A stretch of 64,000 nucleotides of DNA from Sphingomonas palmae (GTDB taxonomy: Bacteria > Pseudomonadota > Alphaproteobacteria > Sphingomonadales > Sphingomonadaceae): NCBI RefSeq assembly GCF_900109565.1, contig NZ_FNZZ01000004.1:186001-250000 (forward strand), given 5' to 3'. A program made the position numbers and the translations under genes. The notes below the pieces were generated by a model. The model saw nothing but the letters and a program-made list of their open reading frames with translations, was not told the DNA's origin and did no database searches. Position 1 is the first letter of the stretch, and each line of letters opens with the position of its first letter. Positions 25,085 through 33,089 of this stretch are shown here, in pieces.

Positions 25085-25735
25085 ATGATCCGCTTCCTCG
25101 CCGCCGCCCTGCTCACGCCCCTGCTCGTCGCCCCTGCTACCGCGCAACGTGCCGATCGTGCGACGCCGGGGTGGGTGCGGGTGCGGCTGGAAACCGCGGA
25201 CGGCCCGATGGTGATCGCGCTGGCGGCGAAGAAGGCGCCGGCGACCACCGCCAATTTCCTGCGCTACGTCGACGACGGGCGGTTCGACGGCGTGTCGTTC
25301 TACCGCACCGCGAAGAACAAGCGCGACCCGCGCTACGGCTTCATCCAGGGCGGCATCCGCACCGACGCGCGCCGTTTCCTCGACACCATCCCGCACGAAT
25401 CGACCAAGAAGACCGGGATCAAGCACCTCGACATGACAATCTCGATGGCGCGGATGGGGCCGCCGGGGTCGGCCAACGGCAATTTCTTCATTACCGTAGG
25501 CGCGCTGCCGTCGATGGACTGGAGCCCGAGCAATCCGGGCTACGCCGCCTTCGGTCGCGTCGTCGGCGGACAGGCGACGGTGCGGCGCATCCTGGCCGAG
25601 CCGGTCGGCGGGCAGATGCGCGGCACGCTGATGCTGCGCCCGGTGCGCGTCAACCGCGCGGTCAGGCTCGACGGCAAGCCGCAGCCCACCGGACGCCCGC
25701 GGCCGTGGCTGATCGAGCGGCGGCGTGATGGCTGA
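25085..25735 (+). CDS. Periplasmic cyclophilin-type peptidylprolyl isomerase
   Basis: A 216-residue protein with a signal peptide (RFLAAALLTPLLVAPATAQ) and a cyclophilin domain. Landmarks: APATTANFLRYVDDGRFDG, a catalytic-type FYRT arginine, a GFIQGG-like block, MARMGPPGSANGNFFI and GYAAFGRVVGG. It catalyses cis-trans isomerisation of Xaa-Pro bonds during periplasmic folding. Start ATG 25085 is set by the signal peptide; an upstream TTG in frame is not needed. Its stop overlaps a possible EcfG -35 element that serves the next gene. Confidence 0.9.
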   Translation: MIRFLAAALLTPLLVAPATAQRADRATPGWVRVRLETADGPMVIALAAKKAPATTANFLRYVDDGRFDGVSFYRTAKNKRDPRYGFIQGGIRTDARRFLDTIPHESTKKTGIKHLDMTISMARMGPPGSANGNFFITVGALPSMDWSPSNPGYAAFGRVVGGQATVRRILAEPVGGQMRGTLMLRPVRVNRAVRLDGKPQPTGRPRPWLIERRRDG

Positions 25736-25758
25736 ACCTTCGCGGACTACGGCTCGTT
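25733..25758 (+). promoter_or_regulatory. Candidate EcfG (general stress response) promoter
   Basis: TGAAC (25733-25737), a 17-base spacer and CGTT (25755-25758) match the alphaproteobacterial EcfG consensus GGAAC-N16/17-CGTT except at the first base. It ends 24 bases before the ATG of the 48-residue protein, giving a sensible start site and leader. Found by eye; no genome-wide model was applied. Confidence 0.45.
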
Positions 25759-25782
25759 GAGGCGGGCGAAGGAGACGATGCG

Positions 25783-25929
25783 ATGCCCGACCAACCCAAC
25801 AAGCCCGGCGGTGATTTCGAGCGCGACGACAAGGTGCGCTCGGTCGAGGACGAGCAGGCGGTGAAGAACCAGGGCCAGACCAAGCCCGAGGATTATCCCG
25901 AGCCCGCGAGCGGCGACCAGGTCGAGTGA
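25783..25929 (+). CDS. 48-residue hydrophilic acidic protein, unknown function
   Basis: A very small, strongly charged protein (begins MPDQPNKPGGDFERDD and ends EPASGDQVE) with no hydrophobic core, probably disordered. The start is well supported by AAGGAG at 25769-25774, eight bases upstream. Its stop overlaps the acylphosphatase start (GTGA at 25926-25929), so the two are translationally coupled. Composition and the candidate EcfG promoter suggest a stress-related small protein; this is inference. No family was recognised. Confidence 0.68.
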   Translation: MPDQPNKPGGDFERDDKVRSVEDEQAVKNQGQTKPEDYPEPASGDQVE

Positions 25930-26204
25930 TCCGCCGCCGGCTGGTCGTGACCGGCCGGGTGCAGGGCGTGTTCTTCCGCGACTGGACGGCCGGACAGGCT
26001 CGCGCGCTCGGGCTCGACGGCTGGGTGCGCAACCGCGCCGATGGTTCGGTCGAGATGGTCGTCGCGGGCGCGACCGAGATGGTCGAGGCGATGATCGCGC
26101 GGGTGCGGCAGGGCTCGCCCGCGTCGCGCGTCGACGACGTCGCGGTTAGCGAGGACGTGTCGGGCGATCGGCTCGACGGTTTCGTGAAGCGCGCGACCGT
26201 CTGA
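25926..26204 (+). CDS. acyP: Acylphosphatase
   Basis: A small enzyme of 92 residues hydrolysing carboxyl-phosphate bonds such as acetyl phosphate. It has the acylphosphatase signature GRVQGVFFRDWT with catalytic Arg, followed by GWVRNRADGSVEMV carrying the catalytic Asn. Start GTG 25926 overlaps the stop of the 48-residue gene. It converges with the HDAC-family gene, with seven bases between stops. Confidence 0.94.
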   Translation: MIRRRLVVTGRVQGVFFRDWTAGQARALGLDGWVRNRADGSVEMVVAGATEMVEAMIARVRQGSPASRVDDVAVSEDVSGDRLDGFVKRATV

Positions 26205-26211
26205 CCGCGCG

Positions 26212-27216
26212 TCAGAACCCCGACAGGAACGCCGCGACATTGTGCCCCAGCGCGTCGATCGCGTAGCCGCCCTCCATCACGATCGCGGTCGGCAGCCCGG
26301 CCGAGGCGATGTCGCGCGCGAGCAGCGGGTAATCGTCGGTGCGCAGGCGAAAGCTGCTGATCGGATCGCCCTCCCACGTGTCGGCGCCGAAGCTGACGAG
26401 GAGCAGCTCGGCACCGAAGTGCGCGATCGCCTCCAGCGCCGCTCCTTGCGCGGCGCGGAACGCGTCGAGGCACGTGCCCTGCGGCAAGGGCAGGTTGAGC
26501 GTCGTGCCCTCGCCCGCGCCCTCGCCGACCTCATCGGCATGGCCCCAGTAGAAAGGGTAATCGGTCGCCGGATCGGCGTGGATTGAGGCGTAGAAGACGT
26601 CGCCGCGTTCCCAGAAGATATCCTGCGTGCCGTTGCCGTGGTGATAGTCGATGTCGAGTACCGCGACCTTTGCAATGCCGGCCTCACGCGCCGCCTGCGC
26701 TGCGACTGCCGCCACGTTGATGTGGCAGTAACCGCCGCAATAATCGCGCCCCGCATGGTGGCCGGGCGGGCGGCAGAGCGCGAAAGCGGCGCGATCGCCC
26801 GCCATCACCGCGTGCGTCGCGGCGAGCGCCGATTGCGCGCTGGCGTATCCCGCCGCCCAGGTCTGTGTCGTCAGCGGCGTGGTCGCATCGAACGCGTAGC
26901 GGCCGAGCAACGCGTCGATTCGTGACAGCGCGAGCGGGCGGCGGCCGACGATCGGGAAGGCGTAGGGGATCGCCTCACCGACGCGCCCCGCTTCCTTCCA
27001 CAAGTGCGCGGCGTCGCGCAGGAAGGCGAGATAGTCGGGATCGTGCACGGCCTCGATCGGCTGGACACCGTGGTCGTGTGGCTCCTCCGCGCCGCCGATC
27101 GCATCGAGGATCGCCTGCGCACGCGACGGCTTCTCGGCGTAGTCGGTGAAGGCGCCGTTGTGCAGTTCCTGCGCGGGCGCGTGGCGGACTTGCGCGGGCG
27201 AGAAGAAGCGCCTCAC
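26212..27216 (-). CDS. Histone-deacetylase-family amidohydrolase (acetylpolyamine amidohydrolase-like)
   Basis: A Zn-dependent deacetylase of 334 residues. Active-site motifs: CRPPGHHAGRDYCGGYCHIN (general-base His pair), DIDYHHGNGTQDIFW (Zn ligands Asp and His) and SFGADTWEGDP (third Zn ligand Asp), then MEGGYAIDALGHN. Bacterial relatives deacetylate polyamines or proteins (AphB and AcuC types). The GTG at 27216 starts the domain directly. It may follow the MFS gene on the same strand after a 136-base gap holding a hairpin. Confidence 0.88.
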   Translation of the reverse strand: MRRFFSPAQVRHAPAQELHNGAFTDYAEKPSRAQAILDAIGGAEEPHDHGVQPIEAVHDPDYLAFLRDAAHLWKEAGRVGEAIPYAFPIVGRRPLALSRIDALLGRYAFDATTPLTTQTWAAGYASAQSALAATHAVMAGDRAAFALCRPPGHHAGRDYCGGYCHINVAAVAAQAAREAGIAKVAVLDIDYHHGNGTQDIFWERGDVFYASIHADPATDYPFYWGHADEVGEGAGEGTTLNLPLPQGTCLDAFRAAQGAALEAIAHFGAELLLVSFGADTWEGDPISSFRLRTDDYPLLARDIASAGLPTAIVMEGGYAIDALGHNVAAFLSGF

Positions 27217-27253
27217 GCGCGGGCTGCGCGCGGCTGGAAGGTCACTAAGGTCA

Positions 27254-27282
27254 CACCCCTACGCATGTGTGCGCGAGGGGTG
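27254..27282. terminator. Hairpin between the MFS and HDAC-family genes
   Basis: CACCCCT (27254-27260) pairs with AGGGGTG (27276-27282), and an inner CGCA/TGCG pair closes a TGTG loop. It sits between two minus-strand genes and lacks a T-run, so it may be a weak terminator or a leader hairpin. Confidence 0.28.
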
Positions 27283-27352
27283 CGACGTTCGGCGGGGCGA
27301 ATGAGGGTCATGGCACCACCATGCCACGCACGCGCCGCGTAGGACATCTGTC

Positions 27353-28549
27353 TCAGGCGACTGCTATCCGACGTCGCTCGACCGCGAGCGTTAGCGCCCA
27401 GATCGCGAGTCCGCCGAGCGCCAGCGCACTGCCGACATAGCCGGTCGACGCCCAGCCGTAGCCGCCCGCGATCGCGAGGCCACCTGCCCACGGGCCGATC
27501 GCGTTGGCGACGTTGAAGGCGGAATGGTTGAGCGCGGCGGCAAGACCCTGCGCACCGCCCGCCACGTCCATCAGCCGCGTCTGGAGCACGGTGGCGAGCG
27601 CCCCGCCGCAGCCAATCGCGAACACGCAGGCGGTGATCGCGGCGAGGTTGCCGCTCGCCCACGGATAGAGTGCGAGCACCGCGGCCGACCATAGCAGCAG
27701 CACGCCCGCGGTCGGCATCAGCGCGCGGTCGGCGAAACGCGGCACGAACAGATTGCCCGCGGTCATGCCGACGCCGAAGACCGCCAGCACCAGCGGCACG
27801 ACTGCGTTCGACGCGCCCGTGACCTCGGTCAGCGTCGAGGCGAGATAGGTGTAGACCGCGAACAGTCCGCCGAACCCGATCGCGCCGATCGCGAGCGTCA
27901 GCCACACCTGCCCATTACGCAGCGCGGCGAGTTCGCGCAGCGGGCTGGCATCGCGGTCGGGCCGGTCGTGCGGCGCGAAGGCGGCGACCAGCGCGGCGGT
28001 GGTGAGCGCCAGCCCCGCGACCACGCCGAAGACGTAGCGCCAGCTGAGCCATTGCCCGAGCATCTTGGCGAGCGGCACGCCGACGATCGTGGCGACCGTC
28101 AGCCCCAGCATCACGCGCCCGATCGCGGTCGTGCGCCGCTCGGGCATCAACGACGCGGCGACGAGCGCGGCGACCCCGAAATAGGCGCCGTGCGGCAGCC
28201 CGGCGAGAAAGCGGAAGGCGAGCATCGCGTCGTATCCCGGTGCCATCGCCGAGAGCGCGTTGCCGACCGCGAACATCAGCATCAGGATGATCAGCGCGGT
28301 GCGGCGCGGCAGCTTGGCCAGTGCCACCGCGAGCACCGGCGCACCGACGACGACGCCCAGTGCATAGGCGCTGATCAGGTGTCCGACCGCGGGCGCGTCG
28401 ACCGCCAGCCCGCGCGCCAGATCGGGCTCTAGGCTCATTGCCGCGAACTCGGTCGTGCCGATCGCGAAGCCGCCGACCGCGAGTGCCAGATGGACGACGC
28501 CGACGGGCGCGGCGGGTTTCAGCGTTGAGGTGGGTGTATGTTGCTGCAT
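27353..28549 (-). CDS. MFS transporter, drug/sugar efflux type (AraJ/YdhP-like)
   Basis: A 12-helix major facilitator of 398 residues in the DHA1 group. It contains VGGFAIGTTEFAAMSLEPDLA, the family-typical start of AraJ/YdhP transporters, and the loop 2-3 region VALAKLPRRTALI. The substrate is unknown; relatives export arabinosides, purine analogues or antibiotics. ATG 28549 is preferred because the membrane domain begins soon after; further upstream the frame is Ser/Pro-rich and unrelated. A 15-base perfect palindrome (28542-28556) covers the start codon. Confidence 0.87.
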   Translation of the reverse strand: MQQHTPTSTLKPAAPVGVVHLALAVGGFAIGTTEFAAMSLEPDLARGLAVDAPAVGHLISAYALGVVVGAPVLAVALAKLPRRTALIILMLMFAVGNALSAMAPGYDAMLAFRFLAGLPHGAYFGVAALVAASLMPERRTTAIGRVMLGLTVATIVGVPLAKMLGQWLSWRYVFGVVAGLALTTAALVAAFAPHDRPDRDASPLRELAALRNGQVWLTLAIGAIGFGGLFAVYTYLASTLTEVTGASNAVVPLVLAVFGVGMTAGNLFVPRFADRALMPTAGVLLLWSAAVLALYPWASGNLAAITACVFAIGCGGALATVLQTRLMDVAGGAQGLAAALNHSAFNVANAIGPWAGGLAIAGGYGWASTGYVGSALALGGLAIWALTLAVERRRIAVA

Positions 28550-28556
28550 TGCAGCA
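28542..28556. promoter_or_regulatory. Perfect palindrome over the MFS start codon
   Basis: TGCTGCA-T-TGCAGCA is an exact inverted repeat of 7+7 bases overlapping the ATG of the MFS gene. It could be a repressor operator (TetR- or LysR-type) or a start-codon-sequestering hairpin. No regulator gene is adjacent. Confidence 0.35.
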
Positions 28557-28633
28557 TCAGATGCGGGTTGTGGCGACGAGGTGCAAGATAGCTGCGGTTT
28601 GCTGAGGACGTAGTTCTTTCGTGGCGAGGCCGC

Positions 28634-28741
28634 CGCGGGCAAAGCCCGCGTCGTCGGACGGGTTCGGCTGGTGCCGACCCGCCGGCCGGCTCGGCCGTCG
28701 CGCCGCTATGCGCGCACCGGCGCGGACGTTGCCGCGCCTAC
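28634..28741. repeat. Palindromic intergenic repeat, copy 1
   Basis: About 108 bases beginning with a perfect palindrome CGCGGGC-AAA-GCCCGCG and sharing its ends with copy 2 (31391-31500). The shared segments are CGCGGGCAAAGCCCGCGTCG and CGCGCACCGGCGCGGACGT. The middle differs but stays GC-rich and foldable. This copy overlaps the last ~36 bases of the lysyl-tRNA synthetase gene, supplying its final residues and stop. Confidence 0.75.
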
Positions 28742-30307
28742 GGCCTCACCGATTAGTTTGCGGCTGTTCTCCACCCCGTACAGCTTGATGAAGCTGCCCA
28801 TCCGCGGCCCCTGCGACGATCCCAGCAGCGTCTCGTACAAGGCCTTGAACCAGTCGCGCAGCGAGTCGAACCCGCCGGTCTTGCCGATTTCGTAGACCTC
28901 GTTCTGGATGTCCTCCGCGCTCGCATCCGCCGGCAGCGCAGCGAGCGCGGCGTCGAGGCGCTGCAACGCCTCGACCTCCACGCCCTCGGGCGCGCGGCGC
29001 TTGAGCGTTGGCGCGATGAAGTCACGGTGATAGGCGAGCGCGTGGCCGATCAGCCGGTCGAGCTCGGGATAGCGCGCCGCCGACGCGTCGGGGACGTAAT
29101 TGGCGAGATAGGCCCAGACCTGATCGGGCGTCGCGCCCTCGCCCATCACGCCGACGAGGTTGAGCAGCAGCCCGAACGTGACCGGCAGCTCGCCCTCGGG
29201 CAGCTTGCCATCGTGGATGTGGTGGACCGGGTTGCCGAGCCGTTCCTTGATCGCCTGACCCGCGTAATTGCCGCGGAACTGCCAATATTCGTCCACCGCG
29301 CGCGGGATCACGCCCATGTGGAGCTGCTTGGCCTTCTTCGGCTCGCGGTAGGCGTAGAAGGCGAGGCTTTCCTCGGGTCCGTAGGTCAGCCATTGCTCGA
29401 GGCTGAGACCGTTGCCCTTCGACTTGGAAATCTTCTCGCCATTCTCGTCGAGGAACATCTCGTAGTTGAAGCCCTCGGGCGGGCGCCCGCCGAGCACGCG
29501 CGCGATCTTGGACGACTGCGTGACCGAATCGATCAGGTCCTTGCCCGCCATCTCGTAATCGACGCCGAGCGCGACCCAGCGCATCGCCCAGTCAACCTTC
29601 CACTGCAGCTTCGACATGCCGCCGAGCGCGCTCTGTTCGACGCGCTCGCCCGTTGCCGGATCGGTGAAGGCGATCGTCCCCGCCTCCGCGTCGATCACCT
29701 CGACCGGCACCTGGAGCACGATGCCGCTCACCTGGCTGATCGGCAGAATCGGCGAGTAGGTCGCGCGGCGCTCGGCGCGGAGCGTCGGCAGCATCACGTC
29801 CATCACGCCCTGATAGTGGCGCAGCACACCCCTCAGCGCCTCGTCGAAGCGGCCTTGCGTGTAGTAATCGGTCGAGGAGACGAACTCGTAATCGAACCCG
29901 AAACGATCGAGAAACTCGCGCAGCATCGCGTTGTTGTGCGCGGCGAAGTTGTCGAACTTGCCGAACGGATCGGGGATGCGCGTCAGCGGCTTGCCGAGGT
30001 GCTCCGCCAGCATCGCGCCGTTCGGCACGTTGTCGGGCACCTTGCGCAGGCCATCCATGTCGTCGCTGAATGCGACCAGCCGCGTGGGTTGATCCGACAG
30101 CGCATGGAATGCCTGGCGCACCATTGTCGTGCGCAGCACTTCGTTGAACGTACCGATATGCGGCAGTCCCGAGGGACCGTAGCCGGTTTCGAACAGCACC
30201 GCTTCGCCACCGGGCTTGCCGTTGGGATAGCGTTTGAGGAGCTTGCGTGCCTCCTCGTACGGCCAGGCCTTGGACTCTAGGGCGGCGGTTCGCAGTTCGT
30301 CGTTCAT
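28706..30307 (-). CDS. lysK: Lysyl-tRNA synthetase, class I
   Basis: Charges tRNA-Lys with lysine. This is the class I form found in archaea and most alphaproteobacteria, unrelated to class II LysRS. It has 533 residues with class I signatures HIGT (in GPSGLPHIGTFNE) and KISKSKG. A C-terminal helical anticodon-binding region follows. The last ~10 residues (GAATSAPVRA) and the stop are encoded by a palindromic repeat also found after prs, so the original C-terminus was probably altered by repeat insertion. Confidence 0.95.
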   Translation of the reverse strand: MNDELRTAALESKAWPYEEARKLLKRYPNGKPGGEAVLFETGYGPSGLPHIGTFNEVLRTTMVRQAFHALSDQPTRLVAFSDDMDGLRKVPDNVPNGAMLAEHLGKPLTRIPDPFGKFDNFAAHNNAMLREFLDRFGFDYEFVSSTDYYTQGRFDEALRGVLRHYQGVMDVMLPTLRAERRATYSPILPISQVSGIVLQVPVEVIDAEAGTIAFTDPATGERVEQSALGGMSKLQWKVDWAMRWVALGVDYEMAGKDLIDSVTQSSKIARVLGGRPPEGFNYEMFLDENGEKISKSKGNGLSLEQWLTYGPEESLAFYAYREPKKAKQLHMGVIPRAVDEYWQFRGNYAGQAIKERLGNPVHHIHDGKLPEGELPVTFGLLLNLVGVMGEGATPDQVWAYLANYVPDASAARYPELDRLIGHALAYHRDFIAPTLKRRAPEGVEVEALQRLDAALAALPADASAEDIQNEVYEIGKTGGFDSLRDWFKALYETLLGSSQGPRMGSFIKLYGVENSRKLIGEAVGAATSAPVRA

Positions 30308-30360
30308 GGTGCGGTGCGACGTAGCGATAAGGTCGCGCGAGCGCTATATGCGCGAACACA

Positions 30361-30885
30361 ATGGCTTGGTGGTCCGCGCTTCTCCTGTTCCTCGTCACCG
30401 TCGTGCTGATGGAGGGTTTCGCCTACGCGATGCATCGCTGGGTGATGCACGGACCCGGCTGGTTCCTGCACAAGAGCCACCACCGTGCGCGCGACGGGCA
30501 TTGGGAACTGAACGATCTCTACGCCGTGATCTTTGCGGTGCCCTCGATCGCGATGATCTATGGCGCGCTGCATTACGGCTGGTGGCCGGGGTTCGTGTGG
30601 ATCGGCGCAGGCGTCGCTGCCTACGGCATGATCTATTTCGGTTTCCACGACGTGATCGTGCATCGCCGCGTGCCGACGCGCTACCTGCCCAAGGGCGCGT
30701 ACATGAAGCGGATCGTGCAGGCGCACCGATTGCACCACGTGGTCGAGACGCGCGAAGGCAATGTCAGCTTCGGCTTCATCGTCGCGCCGCGCCCCGAGGA
30801 CCTGAAAGCCGAGTTGAAGCGGCGCGGACGCAAGGGATTGCGCCAGTCGACCGTGCCGCACGCGTCGATCTTTGCCGAAGATTAA
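30361..30885 (+). CDS. crtZ: Beta-carotene 3-hydroxylase
   Basis: A membrane di-iron hydroxylase converting beta-carotene to zeaxanthin through cryptoxanthin, 174 residues. It has the full histidine set of the fatty-acid-hydroxylase superfamily: AMHRWVMHG, HKSHHRA, FHDVIVHRR and HRLHHVV. Membrane helices span residues ~5-25 and ~55-95. Yellow zeaxanthin-derived pigments (nostoxanthin) are typical of sphingomonads. No other crt genes are in the window. It diverges from lysK with about 53 bases between. Confidence 0.95.
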   Translation: MAWWSALLLFLVTVVLMEGFAYAMHRWVMHGPGWFLHKSHHRARDGHWELNDLYAVIFAVPSIAMIYGALHYGWWPGFVWIGAGVAAYGMIYFGFHDVIVHRRVPTRYLPKGAYMKRIVQAHRLHHVVETREGNVSFGFIVAPRPEDLKAELKRRGRKGLRQSTVPHASIFAED

Positions 30886-30909
30886 CCCTTAGCGGCGCAT
30901 GACGGCGGC

Positions 30910-31236
30910 ATGGAACCCGCCATCCCGATCCCCGCGCCTTCCGAGTTGGAGGAACATCGCCACTCGCTGCGTCGCGCGGTGAAGATGAAGGCGCACCTGC
31001 GCGACCGCGGCAACACGCGATTCGAGATCGACGTGGTCGACCTGTCGGCTACTGGCTTTCGCGCGCAGACGAGTTTCACGCTGTGGCCGGGGACGACGGT
31101 GTGGCTGACGCTGCCTGGCCTCGCCGCGCTAGAGGCGGTGGTCGCGTGGCGGGACAAGTTCCGTTACGGCTGCGCTTTCTCGAAGCCGCTGCACCCCGCG
31201 GTGCTGGAGCATATCGTGGCGCTCGGCGAGCGGTAA
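30910..31236 (+). CDS. PilZ domain protein
   Basis: A 108-residue protein consisting of a single PilZ domain. The RxxxR-like element is in HSLRRAVKMKAHL and the DxSxxG element in VVDLSATGFRAQ, which together normally bind cyclic-di-GMP. The first motif is not a perfect RxxxR, so binding needs testing. It lies 24 bases after crtZ on the same strand, and a strong intrinsic terminator (31315-31340) follows. Confidence 0.82.
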   Translation: MEPAIPIPAPSELEEHRHSLRRAVKMKAHLRDRGNTRFEIDVVDLSATGFRAQTSFTLWPGTTVWLTLPGLAALEAVVAWRDKFRYGCAFSKPLHPAVLEHIVALGER

Positions 31237-31286
31237 GCGCGACCGCGTCGCGCTGTTCGCGCAGCGAACCGCTCGCCCTGCCTGCG

Positions 31287-31331
31287 GGGCGGCGCAGCCG
31301 AACCTGGCCGAGGACGCGGGCTTTGCCCGCG
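31287..31331. repeat. Palindromic intergenic repeat, copy 3 (inverted, partial)
   Basis: Reverse-complement copy of the first ~45 bases of the repeat, sharing the CGCGGGC palindrome and GGTTCGGCTG with copy 1. It faces copy 2 across a 59-base spacer, forming a large inverted arrangement. Its palindrome doubles as the terminator stem of the PilZ gene. Confidence 0.6.
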
Positions 31332-31340
31332 TTTCTTTTT
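31315..31340 (+). terminator. Intrinsic terminator after the PilZ gene
   Basis: The stem CGCGGGC/GCCCGCG (7 bp, TTT loop) is followed directly by TTTCTTTTT. This is the clearest Rho-independent terminator in this part of the window, and its stem is the core palindrome of the intergenic repeat. Confidence 0.8.
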
Positions 31341-31390
31341 ACCCTTCTCTCAAGCGCACCTCACGGTGGGGTAAGCGAGAAGAAGGCCCA

Positions 31391-31500
31391 CGCGGGCAAA
31401 GCCCGCGTCGTCGGTCGGATCAGGCTTGCGCCTGTCCGCCGGCCGTGCCGGCGGCTGCGCTGCGCGCACCGGCGCGGACGTGGCCGCGCCTGCCGCCGTC
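31391..31500. repeat. Palindromic intergenic repeat, copy 2
   Basis: About 110 bases matching copy 1 at both ends. It begins with the CGCGGGC-AAA-GCCCGCG palindrome and ends at the prs stop codon. Between copies 3 and 2 lies CTTCTCTC...GCGAGAAG, another inverted pair. Both full copies lie at the 3-prime ends of minus-strand genes (lysK and prs). Confidence 0.75.
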
Positions 31501-32434
31501 AGTCAAACAAGCTACTGACACTCGTCTCATCCGCAATCCGCTTGATCGCCTCGGCGAGCAACGGCGCGATCGTCAGGTGGCGGATCTTCGCGGCCTTCCC
31601 GATCGACTCGTGGTTGCCGATCGAATCGGTGATCACCAGCTCGCGCAGCGCCGACCCCTCGACGCGGGCCACCGCGCCGCCCGACAGCACGCCGTGCGTG
31701 ACATAGGCGACGACATCCTCCGCCCCCGCCTCACGCAGCGCCGCCGCCGCGTTGCAGAGCGTGCCGGCCGAATCGACGATATCGTCGATCAGCACGCAGA
31801 AGCGCCCTTCAACATCGCCGATGATGTTCATCACCTCCGATTCGCCCGCGCGCTCACGCCGCTTATCGACGATCGCGAGCGGGGCGTTGTCGAGCCGCTT
31901 CGACAAGGCGCGCGCACGCACGACACCGCCGACGTCGGGCGAGACCACCATCAGGTTCTTGTCGCCAAAACGCGTGCGGATGTCCGCGCTCATCACCGGC
32001 GCGGCGAAGAGATTGTCGGTGGGGATGTCGAAGAAGCCCTGGATCTGCCCGGCGTGGAGGTCGACCGACAAAACTCGGTTGGCGCCCGCGGTGGTGATCA
32101 GATTGGCGACGAGCTTGGCTGAGATCGGCGTGCGCGGCCCGGGTTTGCGGTCCTGCCGCGCGTAGCCGAAATAAGGCAGCACCGCGGTGATCCGCTTGGC
32201 CGACGCGCGCTTGCACGCGTCGATCATAATTAGCAGCTCCATTAGATTGTCGTTCGCGGGATAGCTGGTCGACTGGAGCAGGAACACGTCCTCGCCGCGA
32301 ACATTTTCCATGATCTCGACGAAGATCTCCTCGTCGGCGAAGCGGCGCACCAGCGCCTCGGTCAGCGGCACCTCGAGATAGTCCGAGATCGCGGTGGCGA
32401 GCGGCAGGTTGGAATTGCCCGTCAACAGCTTCAT
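31499..32434 (-). CDS. prs: Ribose-phosphate pyrophosphokinase
   Basis: Makes PRPP from ribose 5-phosphate and ATP for nucleotide, histidine and tryptophan synthesis. It has 311 residues. Motifs: early [23 protein letters not shown], the PRPP-synthase signature [18 protein letters not shown], and the PRPP-binding loop [13 protein letters not shown]. The 3-prime end abuts intergenic repeat copy 2. The start has CTTTCG-rich sequence upstream, without strong features. Confidence 0.95.
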   Translation of the reverse strand: MKLLTGNSNLPLATAISDYLEVPLTEALVRRFADEEIFVEIMENVRGEDVFLLQSTSYPANDNLMELLIMIDACKRASAKRITAVLPYFGYARQDRKPGPRTPISAKLVANLITTAGANRVLSVDLHAGQIQGFFDIPTDNLFAAPVMSADIRTRFGDKNLMVVSPDVGGVVRARALSKRLDNAPLAIVDKRRERAGESEVMNIIGDVEGRFCVLIDDIVDSAGTLCNAAAALREAGAEDVVAYVTHGVLSGGAVARVEGSALRELVITDSIGNHESIGKAAKIRHLTIAPLLAEAIKRIADETSVSSLFD

Positions 32435-32596
32435 GGTCGAATACCCTTTCGCGCGCCGGCTTTAGCCCCCGTGGACGCGATGGCAATGGGTGCGTGCGGT
32501 ACCTTGGCGGCGGCCCAACCATCTGGCGCAGATGGAGGCAGTTGATGTCTGCTATCGCGCAATTGCAATCATTCGCATACCAGCTACGCTGACGGG

Positions 32597-33016
32597 ATGT
32601 GGCAAGTCATAGTAACGGGTCTATTCGCATCGCTCCAGGTCAGCCAAGGCTTACGAGATTCGAACTCCAGTGCAACGAGACCGCCTACGCGCAACGATAT
32701 GCGTGATATAAAAATCAAGGTAGCTGGACGTTCAACTTACCAAAATCAAAAGGTCCATTTGCTTGAGAGAGCAAGATTTTACAGCTCAGTTACACGAGCT
32801 GGCAGCAGGCAGATAATTGGAGTTTTCCTGGCCACGAAAAACAGAGAAAGAGACAAGGTAGATACTAGATATAAATGGACATTTACGCCCGGAGACTACC
32901 TAGTTACAGCCGATAAGTTGCCGGTTATGTACTCGGCAAGCGCAACCGGATGCGCGTTTTATGTCTTCTTTTATGATCCAAGAAGGAAAGCTATTACCTC
33001 TGACTATTGTACATAG
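32597..33016 (+). CDS. AT-rich orphan gene, unknown function
   Basis: A 139-residue protein with no recognised family. The gene is visibly AT-rich (well under 50% G+C by eye) with codons such as ATA, AGA and TTA that its neighbours avoid, so it looks like a recent acquisition. The N-terminus (MWQVIVTGLFASLQVSQG) could be a weak signal peptide, though it has no positive charge. The rest is basic with several Tyr/Phe residues, and two cysteines lie near the end (GCAFYVFFYD, SDYCT). No mobility gene or flanking repeat was seen. It lies between prs and the HerA-like ATPase. Confidence 0.6.
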   Translation: MWQVIVTGLFASLQVSQGLRDSNSSATRPPTRNDMRDIKIKVAGRSTYQNQKVHLLERARFYSSVTRAGSRQIIGVFLATKNRERDKVDTRYKWTFTPGDYLVTADKLPVMYSASATGCAFYVFFYDPRRKAITSDYCT

Positions 33017-33089
33017 CGCTTTATCAGGTGACATCTTACATCCGACATTCGCTATCCGCTAGACAAGCACGCCCGGACCACCAACCTGT

